35,271 nt of DNA, from NCBI GenBank assembly GCA_905221605.1, contig CAJNDS010000369.1, positions 824,766-860,036 of the forward strand, given 5' to 3'. The position numbers were made by a program, and so were the translations under genes. The notes beneath the pieces are model-generated. The model saw only the letters and a list, made by a program, of their open reading frames with translations, made no database searches and was not told the DNA's origin. Origin of the DNA: Symbiodinium natans (Eukaryota > Sar > Dinophyceae > Suessiales > Symbiodiniaceae). Numbering within the stretch: the stretch's first letter is position 1; every line of letters starts with the position of its first letter. Below, piece after piece: positions 27,227 to 35,271 of the stretch.

Positions 27227-28011
27227 ATGCGGCGCCTCTCAGCGATTCCTGTGTTGGGGCCCTGCCTGCTGCAGCTGTTCCTGGCCAGGGGCCTCTGTGT
27301 TTGGAAATGCCCCTGGGCGTCCAAAGGTGCGGTAGGGTTTAGGGTAGGGTTTAGGGTTTAGGGTTTAGGGTTTAGGGTTTAGGGCTTAGGGCTTAGGGCT
27401 TAGGGCTTAGGGCTTAGGGCTTAGGGCTTAGGGCTTAGGGCTTAGGGCTTAGGGCTTAGGGCTTAGGGCTTAGGGTTTGGAGGGTTTAGAGGATTTAGAG
27501 GGTTTGGAGGGTTTAGAGGGTTTAGAGGGTTTGGAGGGGTTTAGGAGTTCAGGATTTAGATTTTTGGGGGTGTTGGGGGTCGACGGGTTCGGGAGCCTCG
27601 GGACTCAAAAAGGAGTTTTAAGGGTTTCACGGGTTTGTGCTTAGAGCTTCTTTAGGGTTTAGGGTTTTAGGGTTTAGGGTTTAGGGTTTAGGGTTTACAG
27701 AGGGTTTAGGGTTTACGGTTTAGCTTCGAGCTTCTTTGGGTTCAGGTGGGGGGGCGCCCCTGCACCCAGAGGCCTATAGAAGCTTCTAAACTCCCCCCCC
27801 CCCCCCCCCCCCCCCCCCCACCCCTTCCTGAACCCGAACCCTAAACCCTAAACCCTAAACCCTAAACCCTAAACCCTAAACCCTAAAAACCCTAAGCCCG
27901 AACCCATGCTTTTAAGGCATCCGCGGTGCCGCGCCGCCTTGGTCAAGAACGGAGCCGGAGATAGCAAGCGAACCTGAGTCACCCCGCTCTAGCAGTGAAT
28001 CCTCGGACTAG
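27227..28011 (+). CDS. Small two-exon gene, 64 residues, signal-peptide start
   Basis: Exon 1 (27227-27326) encodes MRRLSAIPVLGPCLLQLFLA then RGLCVWKCPWASK. Exon 2 (27917-28011), after CTTTTAAG, encodes IRGAAPPWSRTEPEIASEPE then SPRSSSESSD and TAG. Lengths 100 and 95 join in phase 1 to 195 bases. The GT-AG intron (27327-27916) is filled with TTTAGGG and TTAGGGC repeats and a poly-C run. The N-terminus has two arginines and a hydrophobic core, suggesting secretion or plastid import; the tail is acidic and serine-rich. Exon 1 is conserved after all three paralogues; exon 2 was not found for A or C. Function unknown. Confidence 0.65.
27336..27540. repeat. TTTAGGG then TTAGGGC array in the small gene's intron
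   Basis: TTTAGGG units give way to about thirteen perfect TTAGGGC heptamers (about 27383-27472), then TTTGGAGGG/TTTAGAGGG nonamers (27475-27540): three different repeat lengths or sequences derived in succession within 200 bp. Confidence 0.95.
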
Positions 28012-28014
28012 CCA

Positions 28015-28195
28015 GCATGGGCTATTCGGCCTTCCAGCATGGGCTATTCGGCCTTATAGTCCCCCTAACCAACCCTTTTAAGGGTCTGTTTAAGGGGTTA
28101 GAGGGTAGAATAGCCCATGTAGGTTATAAGCCCCCTAGCCAACCCTGTAAATTAGGGCCTTTTGAAGGGGTTAGAGGGTCTAATAGCCCATGCAG
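28015..28195. mobile_element. CATGGGCTATT-family inverted-repeat element(s)
   Basis: CAGCATGGGCTATTCGGCCTT occurs twice (28014, 28035), and TAGAATAGCCCATGTAGG (about 28105) and CTAATAGCCCATGCAGG (about 28170) give the reverse-complement ends. CCCCCTAACCAACCC and CCCCCTAGCCAACCC are repeated interior blocks, so two overlapping copies are likely. It lies just after the stop codon of the 64-residue gene. Confidence 0.65.
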
Positions 28196-28199
28196 GAGC

Positions 28200-28850
28200 T
28201 TCCATCACATGGGTTTCCAGAAGGTCACTTCTGTAAAATGCGGTCCGTTTTGGGAGGGCTCCTTATTCGAAGGCGGCGGGTGCCCAAAAGGAACCATAAG
28301 GCTGAAATCTGACCTTATAAGGTTTACAAAGGATTTAGAGCTAAGCCGTTAGGGTTTCGGGCTCATGCCGAGAAAATATGGCCCAAAACCGTAAAGATTG
28401 AACCCTAAACCCTAAACCCCGAATCCATGTCCCTCCCTAAGCCCTAAACCCTAAACCCTAAACCCTGAACACCCCTGGAAACCCTGCTCCCTTAACCTTG
28501 GAGCTCTTAAGTCGGAACCCTTGACCCTGCACCTTTAGGGGTTAGGGGTTTAGGGTTTAGGGTTTAGGGTTTAGGGTTTAGGGTTTAGGGTTTAGGGTTT
28601 AGGCCCAAACCCTACACACTAAACCCTAAAGCAGAAAGCCCGACATCCTAGATAAGGACCATTCACCCCAAAACCAACCGTAAGCTCCAAAGCCGGAATG
28701 CACCTTGTGTGTAAATACAGAAAATATAGTTTAGGGTTTAGGGTTTAGGGTTTATAGGGTTTCGGGTTTAGAGTTGATATGCGCGCATACAGACCCCAAA
28801 CAAGACCCTCCCCCCCCCCCCCCCCCCCCCCAATGTGGAGTTGTGCGTAG
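28200..28850. other. No clear gene; telomere-like repeats
   Basis: Unique sequence to about 28400, then CCCTAAA (28400-28470) and TTTAGGG (28540-28605, 28733-28760) arrays and a poly-C run (28810-28831). Upstream exons for the pair at 28851 probably lie here but were not recognised. Confidence 0.5.
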
Positions 28851-29065
28851 GCTGCTCGAGCTGTCCACAACGCACGGGGTTGCTGTGTGCTTCGTGAGCG
28901 ACGGGCATGTCGATTGTTTAGGGTTTAGGGTTTAGGGTTTAGGGTCTGTAGGTCTGATCCACTGGTGCAACACACTCGGATGTCATGTTGCAAGGTGCAT
29001 GTTATCACTTTACAGTTCCCACCGCATTGAATGCCCGTTCCCTGCAACTCGACGAAGTCGCTTAG
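28851..29065 (+). CDS. Last two exons of an unidentified gene
   Basis: Exon 28851-28915 follows GTGCGTAG and reads LLELSTTHGVAVCFVSDGHV then D. Exon 29016-29065 follows TTTACAG and reads PTALNARSLQLDEVA then TAG. The phase-1 join gives GTC GAT TTT CCC ACC. The 100-bp GT-AG intron begins with a GTTTAGGG array. The minus-strand frame at 28925-29107 is a shadow. No family was recognised; upstream exons are missing. Confidence 0.6.
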
Positions 29066-29290
29066 AGGCCGACATTCCTCGGGGTAGCTTCGGCTTTTGA
29101 CATCCATCTGCTAAGAGGGTGTAAGGGACTCATTAGGTTTCAGGGTGCATATAGGGGGGTGACAATGCGATGTGCAGCTGCGCGCGGGTCAATGAGGCTT
29201 TGTCATGGCATGCACAACAGCATCGGTAAACCCATCGGCCGAGGCAGTTCAGAACAGCAGCCTTTCTAGATGCCTTCTGCTTAAGCAGCC

Positions 29291-30089
29291 ATGTCTCGTT
29301 CGTCGTCGTTTACTACACTGGAGGCTCTTGCTAAGCACGAGTCTGTAGCCCCTGACCGCTGGTGCGTCACCCGCGCTGATCTTCTGGATTTGCGGGAGGA
29401 GGTGTGGGATTCCATCCAGTGTGGGGATATTCGGCCAGCTGCAGATGGTGCAGACGACTTCGATCACACTGACGATCAGTATGGGCCAAACATCTACACA
29501 GTGAACAGGCAACACATCATGCCGGTGACGGAGCAAGCTGGCAAGGTCAGCTGGGCTTTGATGCGACACCCGACCGGCCTGGACTGCGATTTATTCATCA
29601 GCCACGCCTGGCAGGAGGGTGTTTTTGAGTTTCTGTCCAAGGTCTTGCACTCCTGGCCAGCGGGTGCACGGCACGTCTGGTGCTGCATGCTGGCCAATCC
29701 ACAGCACTTGGACATACGAAGTTTGCTGGAATCTCCCAGCAGCTCGCCGTTTGCACTGGCACTTCAGGCTTCGACGTGCGTCCTTGTGGTGCCCAACCGC
29801 CATTGTAGTATCTACACCAGGCTGGCAGGCCCTTAATCCCTAGACCCTAAACTGTAACCCTCAGCCCTAAACCCCAACCCCAAACCCTAAACCCGAAGTG
29901 ATGTCTGTGGTTTGACTGGGGTAGCTGCTGTCATTACCCTAAACTACCCTAAACTACCCTAATCCCTAAACCCTAAGCCCTAAACTCTACACCCTAAACC
30001 CTAAACCCGAAACCCTGAATCAGGCTGTGGTGCGGTTACGAGGCTTACCGCGCACATGAGGAGGGCAACTTGTGGTGGCACGGTGGTGC

Positions 30090-30124
<35 letters not shown>

Positions 30125-33100
30125 GTTTTTTTGTTGGCCTTTTTTTGTTCACAGGTACATTATGGAGAAAACCCTAAACCCTATAAACCCTATAAACCCT
30201 AAACCCTAACCCCCCCCCATCCTCCCAAAAAGCAAAAGGGTACCCTTATCAGAATATCATTACTGGGTCCTCGTTGGCTTTAATTTTACATTATTTGTTC
30301 TCATCAAAGCCCAATAAGGATTTAGGATGATAATTTTGCATATAACCCCAACAAGGACCCAGATTACCAAGCCCAATAAGGATTAACATGATATTTTTAA
30401 ATATATAACCCCGAACAAGGACCCAGATTACTGGGCTACCAAGGCAAGACTATCTTGATCGCCCGGGCTTCCAACAGCCAGCAGATTGGCCAGGCGTTGG
30501 TGGAGACGGGCTTAGCAGGACAGGGCTTGGGGCTTTGGGTTTAGGGTTTAGGGCTTAGGGCTTGGGGCTTAGGGCTTAGGGTGCAGGACTCAGCTTGTGC
30601 AAAATGTTTTTTTTTCTCGCAGTCTGCTGCAAGGGACCTTGGGCTGTCTCTCGCTTGTTGGCAGGACTCGTTGGCACGGTTGCTGGCATCTTGGGTGTTC
30701 TGGAAAGAAGCTGCCAACAGAGATTCGGTTTAGGGTTCAGGGGTTCAGGGTTTAGGGCGTTTTGCATTAGGGTTACGAGTTTGTGTTTTTTTCTTTGATT
30801 TGGGGTTTAGGGTTCCGGATTTGTGCTTTTTGTCTTTGCCAGCACAAGGGACTTTGATTGTAGCTGTCCGCCACAAGATCAAGCAAGGCACGTTATTTCA
30901 GAGTGCAATGTTCCATCCCGTTCCGGTTTGCGTGACCGCAGTCGCTGGAGCTCTTAGTGCCAACATGAAACATAACGGCTGGCGCATGGTCCTGAATTGG
31001 GTGGGGGCCTTTACATGCGGAGTTATTTTCGTGCATTGGCGAACGCTTCACTTTCAGCAAGGGGAGGATACTGCAGATACAGTCCCAGCCATCTTTTCCT
31101 TCGTGGAGCAGCACTTGCTGGTGCTTGCTCCTCGGGGACGAAACGAAGCCTAACATAGGGGCCATAAACCCTACACTACTATGATTCCTATTCAGGTGAA
31201 GGAACCCTAAACCCTAAACCCTAAACCCTAAACCCTAAACCCTTTTCGAGGGTTCATGCTTGATCCTCGAGGCTGGCATGACCTTCTTCTTGCTGCTGGA
31301 GGTCGATCGGGTGAATGGAAAGGCAAGGCTTGAGGAAGCCGAACAACTTCGGCACGGCTTTCAGGGCAGCATTGCCCACGCCACGTGTTCAGAACCTTGG
31401 GGGCTACATGAGAGCCCCCAAAAAAGGGTTTAGGGTTCAGAATATACCTTCAGAGGAGATATTACAGTGAGTCAGGGTATACGACTCCGATTTTTTCAAG
31501 GGGTTTTATTCTATATATCCCCTTTTGGTCATTGTTTTTATCTTGGATATTAACAACAGTGTTTTTTATTAAGGTTCTAATCCCTTCCCCCTAATTCTAT
31601 ATGAGATTCGCTTGGGCCCGAAAAATAGCTAAAATTAGGGGGGGCCTAAACCCTAAAAACTGAATTCCGAAGGGCTTGGGGTTTAGGGTTCATTAGGGTT
31701 TAGCCTTAAGGTTTTAAACCCTAATTAAACCCTCTAAGCCCTGAGCCCTGAATCCTAATCCTGTCAGCCTTCAGCCCTAAACCCTGAAACCCTAATGGCT
31801 CAAGTCAAGGGCGAAGGCCCTGAACCCCTCCCCCCCTAATTCTCAAACAGGTTTAGTATTGGGCTGGGTGCCGGCAGGGTCCGGGAAAAATAATGTTCAA
31901 AATTTGGGGGGGTTTTAGTTGTTTTGTATTAGGGGGAAGGGATGAAGGGGGTATAGTATTTGGTTCCCAAGGAAGAAGCGGATGCCATACGGATTTTTGG
32001 TGAGATTGGCGAGAAGACGGGCGCTGTAGACTACGCCATCGACGTGCTGCTCGCCGCAGGCATGTCCTCGCCGACGCTCAGGGAGACCGCGCGCAAAGGG
32101 ATCGACGTGCCTTGGGGGGCTACATGAACCCTATAAGGGCTTATGGTTCATACACCTTAATAGGAATACTAAATGAGCCCTATAAAAGGGTTTATGGTTC
32201 ATATAGACCGTAATCGGAATCATATATATATATATATAGTAGTCAGGGTATACGACCCCCCCCCCCCAATGTTAGGGCTCATGGTCGTCCCTTGCAAGGT
32301 GGGAGGGGCCGGGAGCGCCGAGATTGCGTTTCCTTTCGTGGCGCTGGTGCCGCTGAGCATCGAGACGATCTGGTCGATCTACGTGGACTTCATCTACCTG
32401 CACGATCATGTTCCTTGGGGACGACATGAACCCTAAAGTTGGGGGGTCATGTACCCTGACTACTATAATTCCTATTAAGGTATATGAACCATAAACCCTT
32501 TTAGGGCTCATGTCCTCTATCCCCCTTGGGGTTTTTTAACTTTTGTTTATATCAACCCTTAAGAGGATATTCAGAATATTGTTTGGATTCAGGTTCTATA
32601 AGGGGAGTCTAGGTTCACCTCTGGTCGATTCCGCTCTGGCTTTTCCAGACCATGACGGTCGTGACTCGCGTCGGCGTGCTCCTGAGACTCTGGCGAAGCC
32701 CCGAGGATGAGAGGTGCTTCATCCTTAAGATGATGGCGAAGATTGTGGCGCTGTACCTTGGGGGACGACATGAACCCTTAAATTGGGGGGTCATGTACCC
32801 TGACTACTCTAATTCCAATTAAGGCTATATGAACCATAAACCCTTTTAGGGTTCATAATTCGTCCCCAAGGTACATGCTGATCATCTGTCCGCTTCTAGC
32901 AATGTGGGAACTGCGAGCCGGAGGCACATTCGCACCGGACAGCGGGTGGTTTGCTCTACCCTTTGTTCCTTGAGGACGAAATGAACCCTAAAATTGGGGG
33001 TCATGTACCCTGATTACTATAATTCCAATTAAGGCATTTGAACCATAAACCCTTTTAGGTTTCATTTCGTCCCCAAGGTTGTCTACACCAGCATCCTCGC

Positions 33101-33131
33101 TTTTGCCTGCGCCTGGCTGGTACCAGTATAG
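29291..33131 (+). CDS. Paralogue C: TIR-like multi-pass membrane protein, 11 exons
   Basis: Exons 29291-29820, 30024-30064, 30444-30524, 30623-30721, 30843-31126, 31272-31391, 31972-32106, 32299-32409, 32613-32752, 32871-32964 and 33078-33131 total 1,689 bases, an uninterrupted 562-residue frame ending W-L-V-P-V and TAG. Each join aligns with B. The first exon (530 bp) equals the sum of A's first four, and its FISHAW region is nearly identical to B. The membrane half retains all hydrophobic segments, including FVALVPLSIETIW and an added LLAGLVGTVAGILGVL. Seven introns are private (30065, 31127, 31392, 32107, 32410, 32753, 32965) and three shared (29821, 30525, 30722). Donors are GT (4), GC (4) and GA (2). 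The intact frame after ten introns argues that all are spliced efficiently. Confidence 0.88.
29821..30023 (+). other. Shared intron 1 in C (GC-AG)
   Basis: 203 bp, same position and phase as in A and B. The first bases (GCTGGCAGGCCC) match A, and CCCTAAA-like repeats have expanded inside. Confidence 0.92.
30065..30443 (+). mobile_element. Private composite intron C-1 (GC-AG)
   Basis: Direct repeat GCAA at both ends; removal gives GAG GAG GGC AAG ACT ATC. Contains a run of about 32 T (30091-30122), CCCTAAA units, and family-2 parts (AAAGGGTACCC, ATTACTGGG). Two copies of a block GCCCAATAAGGATT...AACAAGGACCCAGATTAC occur near 30310 and 30372. It ends ATTACTGGGCTACCAAG. Confidence 0.88.
31127..31271 (+). 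mobile_element. Private introner intron C-2 (GC-AG)
   Basis: Target duplication GCT; left CCTCGGGGACGAAACGAAGCC, right GGTTCATGCTTGATCCTCGAG. About six CCCTAAA units in the interior. Restores GTG CTT GCT GGC ATG. Confidence 0.93.
31392..31971 (+). mobile_element. Private introner intron C-3 (GA-AG), enlarged
   Basis: Target duplication GAA; left CCTTGGGGGCTACATGAGAGCC, right TTGGTTCCCAAG. At 580 bp it is the longest private introner in C. After the normal body (31430-31485) comes about 480 bp of other sequence, including two GGGGGAAG/CTTCCCCC-type segments (about 31587 and 31931). It may be a second element nested in the first. Confidence 0.88.
32107..32298 (+). mobile_element. Private introner intron C-4 (GT-AG), duplicated body
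   Basis: Target duplication GTG; left CCTTGGGGGGCTACATGAACC, right GGGCTCATGGTCGTCCCTTGCAAG. The head of the body (GAGCCCTATAAAAGGGTTTATGG) is repeated, and an (AT)n run plus a poly-C run are inside. Confidence 0.92.
32410..32612 (+). mobile_element. Private introner intron C-5 (GT-AG)
   Basis: Target duplication GTTC; left CCTTGGGGACGACATGAACC. The usual right TIR is weak (GGGCTCATGTCCTCTATCCCCCTTGG at about 32504-32528) and the used acceptor, TCTAG, lies 85 bp further on. The intron thus extends beyond the recognisable element. Confidence 0.88.
32753..32870 (+). mobile_element. Private introner intron C-6 (GT-AG)
   Basis: Target duplication GTA(C); left CCTTGGGGGACGACATGAACC, right GGTTCATAATTCGTCCCCAAG. 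118 bp. A textbook copy. Confidence 0.96.
32965..33077 (+). mobile_element. Private introner intron C-7 (GT-AG)
   Basis: Target duplication GTT; left CCTTGAGGACGAAATGAACC, right GGTTTCATTTCGTCCCCAAG. 113 bp. Its body is nearly identical to 32410 and 32753 (TGTACCCTGA, TTAAGGC, ACCATAAACCC), so these three are likely recent insertions from one source. Confidence 0.96.
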
Positions 33132-34254
33132 GTCCGCGTAATCCCTTCCCCTAATCCATTGGTCTCGGTTTTGGAGTTTAGGGTCCATATAGGTTTAGGG
33201 TTCAGGGTTTAGGGTTTAGGGTTTAGGGTTTAGGTTTTAGGGTTTTAGGGTTTTAGGGTTTATAGGGTTCAGGGTTCAGGGCTCATGATGAAGGTGTATG
33301 GTTTGGGGCCGGGGGCGGTGAGGAAACCCTACGAAAGGCTCGTTTGCAGGGCTGGCCTTGCTCCTCCAAAAACATCATCCCAGGGAGCCAACTGAACCCT
33401 AAAAGGCTCTGGGGATTAGGGTTTAGAGTTTAGGGTTGAGGGTTTCTTAGCTTTAGAGTGCCTGGGGCGAGTTTTGGAGCTACTTTCCTACCTAGAGGTT
33501 CCTTTTGAATCCTTTGAATTTGAGTCCTTGTGTGTTAGGGTTCAGGGTTGAGCGTTTGGGGTCGATGGTCTTGGGGGTTTATGGTTCACATACCTTAATG
33601 GGAATTCCAGTAGTACCGGGTGTACGATCCCAATTTTCGGGTTCATTGAGGCCCCCAACAAAAGTGGGGAAAGGATTACGCCGACCGTGTTCTCTTCTTG
33701 GTCCGGAGCAGCCTAAAAAACTAAACCCTAAATTCTAAACCCTAAACCCTAAACCCTATACCCTCAATTCTAAACCCTAAACCCTAAACCCTAAATTCTA
33801 AACCCTAAACCCTAAACCCTAAACCCTAAACCCATGATTCAAGCCTCATCGCCAAAGAGCTCCCTACCCAGGAGCGCGATGTTGAGGTATCCGTAAGTTC
33901 GAGAGTTCCAGGTGTTCCCAAGGTTCAATTGAGCCCTATACTAGAAACCCTTCTTGACCCTGTTTGCTTCAAGAAAGGGTCAAATCCCCCAAAATCATGA
34001 ACCCGAAGCCCTAAACACCATCTCTCCCCCCTTCCCCGAACCCGAATCCCTAAACCCCAAACCTCAAACCCTAAACCCTATAAACCCCAAAGCCTCGACC
34101 ACAAACCCTAAACCCCAAACCCCCAACCCTAAACCCTATAAACCCCAAACCCGAACCCTAAACCCCAAACTCTCCCCAAACTCTAAACCCTGAACCCTAA
34201 ACCCTAAACTCTAAACTCCCCCTCCCAAAAAAACAAAGAAGATAAGGCCTTGGG
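33132..34254. repeat. Spacer: telomere-like arrays and an old introner
   Basis: TTTAGGG variants (33195-33280), unique DNA, a degenerate family-1 copy (about 33560-33655: GGTTCACATACCTTAATGGGAA to GGGTTCATTGAGGCCCCCAAC), CCCTAAA with CCCTAAATTCTAAA variants (33720-33832) and degenerate CCCTAAA/CCCCAAAC (34030-34215). The 79-residue frame from 33954 is translated repeat. Confidence 0.7.
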
Positions 34255-34336
34255 ATGCAACGCCTTGGGACGATTCCCGTGCTGGGGCCCTGCTTGCTGC
34301 AGCTCTTCCTGGCCAGGGGCCACACTGCCTTTGCAA
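34255..34336 (+). CDS. Short signal-peptide-like first exon (linked to C)
   Basis: Reads MQRLGTIPVLGPCLLQLFLA then RGHTAFA and reaches phase 1 at a GC donor (AAGCTGCTCGG), matching the phase of the A and B versions. The 5' flank AAGGCCTTGGGATGC is shared with B (AAGGCCTCGGAATGC). A TTTAGGG/TTTAGGGG array follows at 34348. The second exon was not found before the window ends. Confidence 0.62.
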
Positions 34337-34344
34337 GCTGCTCG

Positions 34345-34794
34345 GCAGGGTTTAGGGTTTAGGGTTTAGGGGTTTAGGGGTTTAGGGGTTTAGGGGTTTA
34401 GGGGTTTAGGGGTTTAGGGGTTCAGGGGTTCAGGGGTTTAGGGTGTATAGGGTGTACAGGGCTTCAGCCAGGCCTGACGCTTCGAGCACATGTGTGAGAG
34501 AGAGAAAGAGAGAGATGAGAGAGGGTTTAGGGTTTAGGGTTTAGGGTTTAGGGTTGAAAGGTTAAGTTGTTGAGGGTTTAGGGTTTAGTGTGTGGTGTAT
34601 AGGGCTTTCTTGAGGGCTAGGGACTGTAGTGTTCAGCTTTTTGTTTGTTTTTTTTTTTTTTGGGGGGGGGGGGGGGTGCATAGTGTGAGGGGCCCCAGAA
34701 ACTAAACCCTAAGCCCTAAACCCTAAACCCTAAACCCCAAACTTGGGTTCGGCCGGTCCACACTAACAGTCAAATAACGCCGTGGCCTTATAAC
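34345..34794. repeat. TTTAGGG/TTTAGGGG array and T-G homopolymer pair
   Basis: Octamer TTTAGGGG units (34361-34420) follow heptamers. After a (GA)-rich patch (34497-34523) comes more TTTAGGG, then about 14 T followed by 15 G (34648-34676), then CCCTAAA units (34704-34740). No gene seen. Confidence 0.85.
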
Positions 34795-35271
34795 ACACAG
34801 GCCAAAAATAGCACCAGGAATCCCAGTCAATTTTAGCATTTACCGGGTGCTTCTTTTTGTGGGTCTGCTGGTGGTGACTGTTAGTCACATAGCAGCAGAA
34901 ATAGCACCAGAAATAGCACAAACAATAGCACAAAAAATAGCACCAGAAATAGCACCAGGAATAGCACAAAAAATAGCACCAGAAATAGCACAAACAATAG
35001 CACCAGAAATAGCACCAGGAATCCCAGTCAATTTTAGCAGCTTAGCATTTACCGGATGCTGTGTTTTGTGGGTTTGCTGATGGTGATTGTTAGTCACATC
35101 ACATAGCACCAGCAACAGCACCAGAAATAGCACAAACAATAGCACAAAAAATAGTACCAGAAATAGCACAAACAGTAGCACAAAAAATAGCACCAGAAAT
35201 AGCACCAGGAATAGCACAAAAAAATGCACCAGAAATAACACCAGAAATAGCACCAGGAATAGCACCAGGAA
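34795..35271. repeat. AATAGCACCAGA minisatellite in higher-order units
   Basis: 12-bp units alternate between AATAGCACCAG(A/G) and AATAGCACAAA(C/A). A flanking segment, CCAGGAATCCCAGTCAATTT with TTTACCGG and GTTAGTCACAT, appears at about 34816-34890 and again at about 35016-35100, so the higher-order unit is about 200 bp. Because units are 12 bp, both strands stay open (I-A-P-E-I-A-Q on +, hydrophobic V-L-F-L on -); these frames are not supported as genes. The array continues past the window. Confidence 0.92.

Overview
The window looks like nuclear DNA of a dinoflagellate, probably a Polarella or Symbiodiniaceae-type genome; the species cannot be told from sequence alone. Four things point this way. 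TTTAGGG/CCCTAAA arrays are scattered throughout. Genes are cut into many short exons by introns with GT-AG, GC-AG and GA-AG ends. Acceptors are almost always AG followed by G. Many introns are short terminal-inverted-repeat elements (introners). No bacterial-type operon, rRNA, tRNA or CRISPR was seen. Nearly all long open frames here are low-complexity artefacts; the real coding sequence is exon islands, all read on the + strand.

Layout. 1-1380: degenerate telomere-like repeats with an exon-like island near 332-402. 1380-2671: diverged polypurine/polypyrimidine repeat, then a 100-N gap (2672-2771). 2772-3211: five copies of an exact 88-bp satellite. 3216-3780: GC-rich repeats and a large inverted repeat. 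3780-5860: about five units of a self-complementary AT/GC satellite. 6464-17692: exon islands, the clearest being four consecutive exons (11644-14083) that join in phase 0 into a SET-domain methyltransferase core with a Cys-rich post-SET cluster.

18076-33131: three tandem paralogues (A 18076-22905 or beyond, B 25180-27116, C 29291-33131) of a protein with an N-terminal TIR-like FISHAW domain and a C-terminal multi-pass membrane domain. Exon joins were checked by hand: C joins in frame over 11 exons to 562 residues, B over 4 exons to about 570. Each paralogue is followed by a related short exon encoding a signal-peptide-like start (23908, 27227, 34255); the B version joins to a 64-residue product. 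33132-34794: more telomere-like repeats. 34795-35271: 12-bp-based minisatellite running off the end.

Main discovery. Three introns are shared by the paralogues, but 16 more (9 in A, 7 in C, 0 in B) are private and none of the 16 positions coincide. Most private introns are TIR elements (starting CCTTGGGGACGAAATGAACC, ending in the reverse complement) flanked by 3-bp target duplications beginning with G. The duplicated target supplies the 5' splice site (GT, GC or GA as the target dictates) and the element supplies the AG. This is active intron gain caught in one tandem array. Telomere-like arrays sit inside introns and introners and in places provide the splice donor themselves.
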